Shown here: positions 43,163-51,780 of the stretch, one piece after another
Numbering within the stretch: position 1 is the stretch's first letter
How the letters are laid out: each line of letters starts with the position of its first letter
From: Phoronis australis
Lineage: Eukaryota; Phoronida; Phoronidae
Reading direction: 5' to 3'
DNA length: 56,347 nt
NCBI GenBank assembly: GCA_002633005.1
Contig: NMRA01000360.1
Location: 5,507 to 61,853, forward strand
Made by a program: the position numbers and the translations under genes
Notes under the pieces: model-generated
The model's database searches: none
Seen by the model: only the letters and a program-made list of their open reading frames with translations
Told to the model about the DNA's origin: nothing

Positions 43163-43254
43163 TGACCAGCTACTGACATATTCTATGTATCTCTCACTTC
43201 ACTCTATGGATGTTACCTGAGCTGTATGTTGGCACTTGTTGTCCTAAATTGTTG

Positions 43255-43325
43255 TAAATATGATCCTGATGATGTCTAATGAAAAGACGAAACGTTGAAT
43301 TGAACATGAACGTTTTTATTTGTGC
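43255..43325 (+). ncRNA. Candidate hammerhead ribozyme core near the Penelope-like fragment
   Basis: CTGATGA (43266-43272), stem II GTCT/AGAC (74-77 with 85-88), GAAA (89-92), stem III CGTT/AACG (93-96 with 43309-43312), then TT, predicting cleavage after 43314. All core bases are present in order. Stem I is weak near the junction (AAATA/TATTT only), so activity is uncertain. Penelope-like elements are known to carry hammerheads. Confidence 0.5.
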
Positions 43326-44201
43326 GGCGATCGTCCGGTTTTTGATCTTATTGTGGCCAAAAACTGATTTAAAAAACGTGAAATATACCTGATCATGCCT
43401 TTTAGACAACACAGAAACGTTTCACTGTCGAAGTCACGACATCTTAACAGAGAGGCCAAGTGTTTTGTTTACAAAATAGCTAAATAAAATGTCAACGAGC
43501 GTTCCTCACTCCATAAATCGCAGACTTCAGAATATTAATTAAGATATCCCGATCGCCAGTTTTTGCTTATTGTTATTGGTTTTGGCAAGGCTGTCCGATG
43601 ACATGACAAGTTTTCGGCTGTCGTCTTTCGACGGAATTTGTGATCTTTCAATATTTTTGTGAAAAATTAGCAACCCCAGCATTTCAACAACAACAGCGAC
43701 GACGACGACGACAACAACAACGGACAACAAAAAGAACACCAGTAGTATCCAGATAAGCCTATTTGTTTAAAAGCCGGTCATCGGACTCGGTGTCATTTCT
43801 TCATACTAACATCTGATTTTATGTAAAACATTGGCCACTATATTCAATTTTTACTACCCAGTGATATAAAAGATTGTAAAGACGGTATTGATAAAATAGC
43901 TACCAACCTATGATAATGTCCGATAAATATTTAAGGGAAATCAAGCAGGATAAGTGTACCTCTGAAATTCTAGGAACTTATCAAGAGATGTTCATACCCA
44001 TGGCCTCAAGTTAACGACCATTTCAGTTGTCCATTCAGAATTGCCAGCGTCAATCACACCTTTATGTGATTAGCTCATAAACTAACAAACAACACGTGCG
44101 CTACCTATCGCTGTGAAAAGACATTTGTTTCACCCCTGATCATTTCGATATCAGTTCAACATTCCTTTCCACGTCTCTTCATTTCCAAAACGATAAACAA
44201 A
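43326..44201. other. Intergenic upstream of gene B
   Basis: Apart from the microsatellite at 43686-43730, no structure is seen. No clear TATA box lies within 100 nt of the gene B ATG. Confidence 0.45.
43686..43730. repeat. Trinucleotide microsatellite (ACA/CGA)n
   Basis: Runs of acaacaaca, gacgacgac and aacaacaac in the A-B intergenic region; explains a short hydrophobic ORF on the other strand. Confidence 0.85.
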
Positions 44202-44386
44202 ATGGCTGCCACCAGAGTGATAGCATTTTTACTTTTTGTCGCTCTAGCTTGTGCGTACGACGAAGTTCTGAGAAAAGTTCGCAACGCAGAAACTTTGAGT
44301 GATGGCGAAAGGGAAGAACTTGCCAAAACCAACGAGGCAGAGCTCCCAGAACCAGTGCAAAGAGTTGCCAGGCTTGCAAAGAGAAG
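44202..44386 (+). CDS. Gene B exon 1 (signal peptide, pro-segment)
   Basis: ATG context acaaaATGG; donor AG|gtaaaa, phase 2. Encodes the signal peptide and a charged segment ending ARLAKR. Confidence 0.8.
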
Positions 44387-47182
44387 GTAAAATCTGTGAA
44401 AGGTTTTAGCAGTAGGCTAAGTAGGCTAGATGTCTCTTTAAGCTTTTCTATAAATGTATTTTACTTTGTGATCCATAGCACGTTGAAGCTTATAAATGGC
44501 TGCAATCTACTCGCGTTCACATTGTCAGGTGTGAATATTGTTCTTTGATCTCCTTTTTTATGTCAAAGGCGCCTGATCAAATTCTCAGAAATGTTTCCGC
44601 AGAGAAAAATGGCTCCAAAATTTTGAAATTTTGGTAATCATTTATTGCCTACTACTTAACTGACAATGAGTGAGTGAAAAAGAAACCAAGAGATTTGGTA
44701 GTTCTGTGTCATTTTGCAGATACATGCTAAATGAACAGGTGTCTTCTAGTTTGCTCGTAAAACCGACATTTTGTATGATTTCAGCGCTAATTTCTGCTGC
44801 AAAAACATCCCTATCGATATTGTCACAAAGACCAGATCAGCCAAGAGAATTGAAGTCGTGAAGTCTCGTTATAAGACCGGAAATGCCAATTGTGGAACGT
44901 TCGGGCTGGGTCGATGCACCACATACAGCTACCGATACAGGTAGATAATACCGTACGCAAAGGCAGCAACGCTATGATAGATCTAAAACTATTTCTCTAA
45001 TAAGATACTGAAGAGAACTTAAATTGAGCAAAATTCGTGGCCTTGGTAAATTTTTATGCATGTTGACGCTGTAACTATTCCAGTCATACGCCCCGTGTGC
45101 AATCTGTTAGATATCAAAGCCAGGCTTGAGGTGTTGTTTGTCCCAGTTTGAGTAAAATTCATGTGGCATCTTATAGATACTGTTTTTAATAAATTTACCT
45201 ATTTTCCTACATTATGAAACATACACACACACGAAGTACGTTCCACTGGCAACAGGGTGTGGAAACTAATTCTTTCCGGATTTTCTGTAGATAAACCCAT
45301 GGGCGCGTATTCGGAAAATAAAAAGATTCTGGCCAAATAAACGCCAGGGTGTTTATTTTGTTAATAAATGCATAGTTCGCCAACTCCTTGTTCGTTTTCA
45401 TGAATGATAAGTGCTCTACAAAACTGAATTTGTGACTAAAGGTTGACGCTGAGTGGGTTTTTAGAGTAGAAATTTTCCGAATAAACGCCCCACAATCTGG
45501 ACACTTGACATCAAAAGTTGTAACACCAAATAAACACCCATGATTGTTTATTTGGCACAACTTTCCAAATAAATGCGTTTCATCGGATGAGCTAATATAC
45601 AGCAAAATCCCTCTACCACAAACTGCAAAAATATTTACTACACACAAAAGTACCAACGATTCTGTACCAGGTTGCATAGAACAGTCCCGGGTAGACTCAG
45701 ACTCAACTAAGTTCTGTAAATTATCTGCGTATTTTTGTATTTGTTTACTCAGAAATATTCGATTTTTTTACCATTATGTTTGACTAACCACACTTTCTAA
45801 TGTTACATCTAGAGAGACCTTATTTCAACCAAAATTAACCTCAGTTGTCACTTATTCCTTGAATTAGGTTTGTTGCATGAAAAAATCCCTGTTTATTTTC
45901 AGTAATATTGAAAATTCAGCGTTGAGTTCACTCACGGTGCTTATCAAAGCCAAACATTGACTTAGTAATGAGAATAAAACAGCACCGGAAAGTGCAATCA
46001 GTGTGTTTACAAGTTGACAGATAGTAGAGTGCTATTTGGGACTGTTCAATGGAACTGACCACAGAACTCCAAAAACACTAAGGTACTTTTACCACGATTC
46101 GGTTTCTATTTGTTGTGATTCAGTCATTTGCACCAAAAAGTGTCCGTGGTAAGAGCGCATGATGTGGTCGGAGTTCAGATTCCTGGTGGTAAGGGCTTGT
46201 CTGCGCGTGGCTAGAGAAGGTTCTTCATGAACAAAGCACTACACGAGCAATGGTATTATTGGTATTTACGTTTGAATGGATGGATGCTTTCAGACAAGTA
46301 GTGAAGTACGTGACTGAATCTTTCCAAGTGGACGTTCGAGGAAAATGCGCTTCAGCTGACATTACTTGCTGTAATTACTACATCTTGGTGGCTGGAAAGT
46401 GTGTTCGTAAGTGTTGGAATAGTTTCGCGTCATAGAGCTGCCTGAAAGCGGTATAAACCCGTACTTTCTGTCAAAAACAAGTTTTTGTCTCGACTATTTA
46501 CCGTTACAAAAGTGGTCTCAAATTCTTAAACCAAGATGAGGAATCATGGATGGCGCAGCACTGAAAAAAGTGGGGATATAGCCCCCAACCTCCCTGTGGT
46601 TCACCGTCCATAGAGTCGGTGGGCAGCCAAGCACTGAATTAAAAGGGGGCTATAGCCCCCCCCCAGCCTCCTATGGTGAGCCGCTGGGAATGATTTCCGG
46701 GTTACGGAAAAACTGACAGTGACATTTATTTTTATGGGACTGGTCCGAAGAAATAACCAAATGCCAGTTCCTCCTAAGTGCCAAGACCCTTTCTAAACTG
46801 AATAAGGAAAAAAATTAGACCAATTTTGTATGTGATCTGAATCAAAACTTGTTTTTGACCGAAAGGATGAGTTTAATGCATAATGCAACTTTCACAACTG
46901 TTCATAAAAGCAGCGTAGATGGATCTTACAAGTGCGTTGAAGCATGCGTTTAAATATCTTGTAGTGTTTTCAGAATCATTCCATAGACTTTTTAGGGATA
47001 ACTCTTGGAGCGATTTGTGGGAAATCGACACTCACTTGTCAAATGTTCAGACGCCACGTGTCACTCGTACTCAGCGCCATCTGCGTTGTCGCTGGTCCTC
47101 CATCGGGAGCACTGTTGATGGTTAACAATTTTCCATTTCAGATTTAGACGATCTCAAGTCCGTGATCGACAAGATTGGTTAA
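44202..47182 (+). CDS. Gene B: small secreted EMI-like cysteine-rich protein (164 aa)
   Basis: Four exons (phases 2, 2, 1) encode 164 residues. Signal peptide MAATRVIAFLLFVALACA, an acidic pro-like segment ending RLAKR just before SANFCC (candidate dibasic cleavage at residue 61), then the module with cysteines at 66, 67, 98, 106, 132, 139, 140 and 150. Motifs are ANFCC, NANC, RCTTYSYRYR, GKC, ITCCNYY, GKC. It differs from A and C by F for W before CC and N-Y for K-G after CC. The tail is shorter (LDDLKSVIDKIG). Transcribed in the same direction as A, 3.4 kb downstream. Function unknown. Confidence 0.78.
44785..44940 (+). CDS. Gene B exon 2 (EMI-like N-half)
   Basis: Acceptor atttcag, donor AG|gtagat, 156 bp. 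Encodes SANFCCKN, TGNANCGTF and CTTYSYRY; aligns without gaps in exon length to gene A exon 2. Confidence 0.8.
45240..45640. repeat. AATAAACGCC-type repeat with open minus frame (gene B intron 2)
   Basis: Several copies of aataaacgcc / aaataaacaccc occur in this intron stretch and account for a 156-residue minus-strand ORF. The ORF has one CPDC pair but no family I recognise. Treated as repeat, not gene. Confidence 0.4.
46294..46406 (+). CDS. Gene B exon 3 (EMI-like C-half)
   Basis: Acceptor gctttcag, donor C|gtaagt. Encodes QVVKYVTESFQVDVRGKC and ADITCCNYYILVAGKCV. Confidence 0.8.
46571..46700. repeat. Two-unit repeat with perfect palindrome GGGGGCTATAGCCCCC
   Basis: Units start near 46571 (tggggatatagccccc) and 46645 (16-bp perfect palindrome at 46645-46660), each followed by a similar ~25 bp segment (TGTGGTTCACCG / TATGGTGAGCCG). 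Lies in gene B intron 3. Confidence 0.6.
47142..47182 (+). CDS. Gene B exon 4 (C-terminal tail)
   Basis: Acceptor atttcag; LDDLKSVIDKIG then TAA. AATAAA at 47238-47243 completes the gene. Confidence 0.75.
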
Positions 47183-47237
47183 GAAGAACTAAACTGCAAA
47201 AACTATGATGAAATTCTATGTAAACAATCCTGACGTG

Positions 47238-47243
47238 AATAAA
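47238..47243 (+). promoter_or_regulatory. Gene B poly(A) signal
   Basis: AATAAA 56 nt after the stop codon, followed by a T/G-containing stretch. Confidence 0.55.
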
Positions 47244-47636
47244 AAAGTTGCATTATTCAGTCATTGTAGCTCCATTTATGATTGCATTTTTCAACTCCCT
47301 CAAGGTAACGCAACTTCAAGATGCCCTTCGTTTAAGTGACTAATTGGCAAATAAATTTATGTCCGATTGTTGACTTTTATGAGATAAGAGTTTTGGATAT
47401 TTTTACTAGAGTCATTGTTTTCGCTCTCATTACTTTTATTCATATCATATTGAAATAGCATTTCTTCAAATATTTTGAAATACAAAACAATTGTTCTTTA
47501 CTCGGAACGACAACTGATTTTAGGTCTTGAAAAAGAAGTGCTAGTAGCATTATAAAATGACTTGTTTGATGTGTCATCTAGTGGAACCTTGTCTGTTAAC
47601 GAATAATATAACAACTTTGTTTAAGTGTTAATATTT

Positions 47637-47642
47637 TTTAAT
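47637..47642 (-). promoter_or_regulatory. Candidate gene C poly(A) signal ATTAAA
   Basis: ATTAAA on the minus strand 65 nt after the stop; a further AATAAA lies at about 47432-47437. Confidence 0.35.
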
Positions 47643-47706
47643 ACATCTCAATATTTCACCCATAAGCAATTTGATGACATTGACAAACGATATCTCATCA
47701 TTCCTG

Positions 47707-47774
47707 TTACTTTCCAACTTTATCAATCAAGCCTGCGTCAATCAGCTTCTGAATTAGTGCAGCTTGATCTTTTG
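47707..47774 (-). CDS. Gene C exon 4 (C-terminal tail)
   Basis: Acceptor ttttcag; encodes KDQAALIQKLIDAGLIDKVG, K, then TAA. Match to gene A's KLIDAGLI and the phase fix this exon although it lies 1.6 kb from exon 3. Confidence 0.8.
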
Positions 47775-50500
47775 CTGAAAATGCCAAAGGGTATTGTATA
47801 AACAGAGTGTTACTTTGTTTTCAGAACTATACTACAGCTAGAGCTAATAGTGTATTGTTTAAACTGTCGTCTGCTGCAGAAAAATAAGTTTTAGTTTAGA
47901 CCACGCATGGTTGTGAATTGATTTCAAGTTAGCCATACTCAAATCAGGCGAATCCCACTGTTGAGAAGAACTGTGATAGATCAGTATTACTGAGAGCAGA
48001 TTAGTAACACAATACTTGATCTAAATCATATTTCCAGGTGATCAGTGCAATGGGCCCACATGCGAGGCCTGCGCACGTCTGATACAACGTGTATCAGACC
48101 ACCTGCAATTATTTTTTTATAAATCATTGTTTTATTATTTTTTGACGGATGAAAGTTTATATCAGTGTTTAGGTTACTCCACCATCAACAACTTGATGAT
48201 GCTGTGAAAGCACTGACATAAACTGCTTTGTACAATTTCTCGCCGTCCAAAATTGATCTCATTCTGAGAATGAACTACCCTATGCGAATACGTCATAAAG
48301 CGCCACCTTACTGTACGTTTGGAAAGAGACGGAATACAAGTAGTGTCGATTACAATGCTAATTGATTAGCATGTTTTCACAATTCGGAGGATTTCATCTG
48401 TGGCGCTGCTGTCGTTTTCCAAATAGAGTGCGGAACTTTTCTCGGCTCATAAACATACATGCATTTTAAAAATGACATCAAAGCCTAAGATGAAATCTAC
48501 TGAACTGTATAACAGGTGAAAATATTAACCGCTAGATATTTACATAATGTTATTATTCTCCGGCCATATAAAACACGAAAAGAAGTTAAATTTTCAGTCA
48601 GTTGGTCGATCGATCGATCGGTTGGTCGGTCGGTCGGTCGGTCAGTCGGTCGGTAGGTGATAAGTGAAAATGGGAACAAGCCTAAGCGTTTCAGATGCGC
48701 AACGGTAGTGATTAAAACGATGCGGTCACGATGTGCCAAGACGGTCTAGCACACCCTGTAAGTCAATGGTTCTGATATGAAGAAGCACACCATTAAAGCT
48801 TATAAGTAACTTTCATTTCTTATTTTTGTGTGTAATTGCAAATTTCCCTCCATTTGTTCTCTGTACCTGAAAGACGGTCCCATTTTAATTCTTCTAAACA
48901 GAAATATGCAAAGCTATCACAAACAGCCTGCGAAAAGCAAACCATTTCAATGTTTTTGTTGAAGCGGGACCGGCAAACACAATGTGCCGGATGATTCTTA
49001 CGCGGCAGTGGTGCCACACCACATGATTGCCGAGCTTGAACTTGGCCGGAACAACTATTACGTACCCCATCGCGGCATGGTAGGTAACACAGCATTGGTC
49101 ACGTGATATTCGGCATGGCATCTAAATACTCATTGGCTACGTTTCATAAGTTCGCTAATTAACGAAATTTTTAAACATGTGAAATGTTGTGTTCCATGAC
49201 AAGTAAAATAAAAACCCAAAATAGACAGAAAATAGGTTGACTGAAGGCACCGATAATATTTAAATGATCGTATTACCCAGTTGTTGGTTAAGACAAAGGG
49301 TAATTCCTTTATTGTGTCGCAGTGGCATTAGAACAGTTAGAATAGTAGTGTAACAACATAAGAAAATGTAGACCGTAGGTATTTGTATAGCTCCCTCTTT
49401 CGTGCATGATACTTACTAACACAATTGCCCTGCATCAACACGAAACCTTTGCAACAGATCACTTTGTCATCCGGGCACCTTGGCGTTTCAACAACTGTGT
49501 CCGTCACCGTAACCACGCGATAGACGGGGACCATGCTAAAAAGATACGTGTATGTATATATATATACATACATATGTACGTATGTATACATGAATATGTA
49601 TTTGTATATGGATACATAGACACACACGCGCACACGTACACGCAAACGCATACGCACACACACATTCATACAACGACAATCTACAGTTTGAGCAGTTTCA
49701 GTTTTCTTGAAACTCGTACAAGGCAATCGAAAGACGGACGATGTTTTGAGGAAATATTTAAACATGGAAATTTTTAAATTTTGACAACTTAAAATATTAA
49801 TTTTCGATTTTTAGCATCAAAATGCTTGTGTCAAATAAGATCACGTGAGGTGAGCGTGGTAAAACTTACTGAGTTACAGACTTGTAGATGGGGCAGTGCG
49901 ACAGTTCCGGAAATCGACCTTCGTACGTCCAACAAGGCTCATATCCGCTGGTGATGTTGGTACGGACAATTTCGTTGAATCTTTTCACCTTTGTTTTGGT
50001 CACGTATTTGTGAACTGGCGTGATATCAACTGCGCAGCACCAATGAGAACTAAGAATAGATAAATTATGCTCATTGAGATCATTCAATATGGTTGTAGTA
50101 AATGTTATCGTTGCTGCTGGTCTTGTTCTAATCGTCGCTGACGTTTGTCGTAAATTGTCACCTTTACTGCGAGTGTTAAGTTTTGGTATTTTCTAAAAGT
50201 AATTGTTAAAACGTTTGAAGTACGTGATGTAATGAATTACTCGTTACATCAAATGAAACGTTGGAAATAAATGCACAAATGCGGAGCTTAAACCATTCCT
50301 TCACGCATATCTTTTTACAGTAAATGCACTACTGAAATAGCACGTTTTGGTAGATATTACAAGACGACAGGAGACGACAAAACTTACAGAAGGCTTTCTT
50401 GTATGAAAACTTACTTGTCACCTTTTGGAATGGTGCCAGTGTCACTGCTTACAATCGCAACAAGAACCAAAACGCCCAGAGTGGAAACCAAGATCTTCAT
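47707..50500 (-). CDS. Gene C: small secreted EMI-like cysteine-rich protein (150 aa)
   Basis: Four minus-strand exons (phases 2, 2, 1) encode 150 residues. Signal peptide MKILVSTLGVLVLVAIVSS, almost no pro-segment, then GDNSHWCCAVD (gene A has GDNSHWCCAND). Cysteines are at 33, 34, 68, 81, 109, 116, 117 and 127, in the same order and near-same spacing as A and B. EMI-like blocks are YEPCW, VYRVVTVTDTVVE and VICCKGFVLMQGNCV. N60-I-T is a possible N-glycosylation site. The tail IQKLIDAGLIDKVGK matches gene A. Convergent with gene B, 525 bp between stops. Function unknown. Confidence 0.8.
48601..48660. repeat. Tetranucleotide microsatellite (GATC/GGTC)n
   Basis: Runs of gatcgatcgatc and ggtcggtcggtc inside gene C intron 3. 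Confidence 0.9.
49417..49535 (-). CDS. Gene C exon 3 (EMI-like C-half)
   Basis: Acceptor ttttag, donor A|gtaagt. Encodes MVPVYRVVTVTDTVVETP, RCPDDKVICCKGFVLM and GNCV. Confidence 0.83.
49550..49680. repeat. Mixed TA / CA microsatellite
   Basis: TATATATA, CATACATATGTA and CACACACAC tracts in gene C intron 2; source of short spurious ORFs on both strands. Confidence 0.85.
49870..50049 (-). CDS. Gene C exon 2 (EMI-like N-half)
   Basis: Acceptor ttcttag, donor CA|gtaagt, 180 bp. Encodes SHWCCAVD, VRTNITSGYEPCWTYEG and SHCPIYKSVT; 24 bp longer than the A and B exons, mainly between cysteines 3 and 4. Confidence 0.82.
50415..50500 (-). CDS. Gene C exon 1 (signal peptide)
   Basis: Context aaaaaATGA; donor AA|gtaagt, phase 2. 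Encodes the signal peptide and DTGTIPKGD. Confidence 0.8.
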
Positions 50501-51500
50501 TTTTTTGTTGATAACTTTCAAGCAGTACCAGAAAAGAGTGTGTTCAGTATGCAACAAAGAAATATCCAAAACCAAAATGGCGCCGAGTACGGCAAACAGA
50601 GGTCACGTGCTAATAATAATTATCAAACACAGTGACATCATACTCAAGCAGAACACACTTTTCGCACGGTGATATGAAACTTGCCGGCTCATCGTCCAGA
50701 TGTAGGTTCACTTTGATTCCTAAGTGGTGTCGCCTGCCTCGCACACTTAGGTCAAATGTCTGTCGAAGGATGTGTTTATACGAGGAGTGACCTTGATACC
50801 AAGAACAAGCACAACCCTAGGAAAATAACCGTTCTGTTTCTCGTGTAGACACCCTGGTGATTAATTTAATTAGGTAGAGAACTTTCCGGCAAGTTAATAA
50901 GAATAAGTTGGGTATTTTCGAAGTATATGTGACAGAAGTATGTTATGACTACGTCCCAAACATTGACCTTTTACTTTTACTAAGTTATGAGACCCACAGG
51001 AACAAAGAACCCTCACCCAATTGGAAGCTGATTAATTCAATAATTAGTCAACTGATAAACTTTTAATATCAATTAATTTAATGCGTTATAGTGACATAAA
51101 AAGGAAATGAATCGGAAAGGTTGTATAAATGATTAATTAGGGATGTAATTTCAATTATTCTGAAGATTGCAACTGGATAAAGACATTCAAATATTGACCC
51201 CTAACTGTTTTTGTGAAGAAATTAGTCAGGCATTCATCCACAAGTACACATCTGTTTATAATAACTGGACTTTTGGTGCCGTTCTCAAGTAAAAACCTAG
51301 GAAGTAGTGACATTTAGTAAAATGTGATAAACTCCAAATACCTATACGAAATTTGCAGATAAGTGTTTTCTGATAGATAAAAAACGGGCGATCATCTATT
51401 GTGTAGGTTTGAAATATACTCATTACATTGGTTTCAGTGTAGGACTTTGCATAGATATTTAGAAATAATAGCATTTCTTCGAAAAGTGAACATTATATAT

Positions 51501-51588
51501 TTATATTTGTAGCATGTGTTACCGTAAACAAGAGACATTGTAACACATTTATATTTGTAGCATGTGTTACCGTAAACAAGAGACATTG
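51501..51588. repeat. Two exact 40-bp units at 48-bp period
   Basis: ttatatttgtagcatgtg...agagacattg at 51501-51540 and 51549-51588, identical copies. Confidence 0.95.
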
Positions 51589-51639
51589 GAAAACATTTCT
51601 ACGATTATTACTTTACGGAGCTTCTGAAGGGATGCCAAA

Positions 51640-51780
51640 AATAAATTTCCAAATTTTTGCGTTCATTTGCAAAATTTCTACGTTCCCTCGCAAATATTTT
51701 TGCGTTTCCTCGCAAAATCTTTGCGTTCCTTCGAAAACCATTGCATTCCCTAGCAAATATTTTGCGCACTCTCTCAAACT
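51640..51780. repeat. Degenerate ~27-bp minisatellite
   Basis: Recurring ttgcgttcc(c/t)tcgcaaa units; the minus strand stays open as repeats of RNAKI/FAREC type, a repeat artefact. Confidence 0.75.

Noticed and set aside
45207-45677. 156-residue minus-strand ORF with a CPDC pair
   Set aside because: Built from recurring aataaacgcc-type repeat sequence inside gene B intron 2; no family match.
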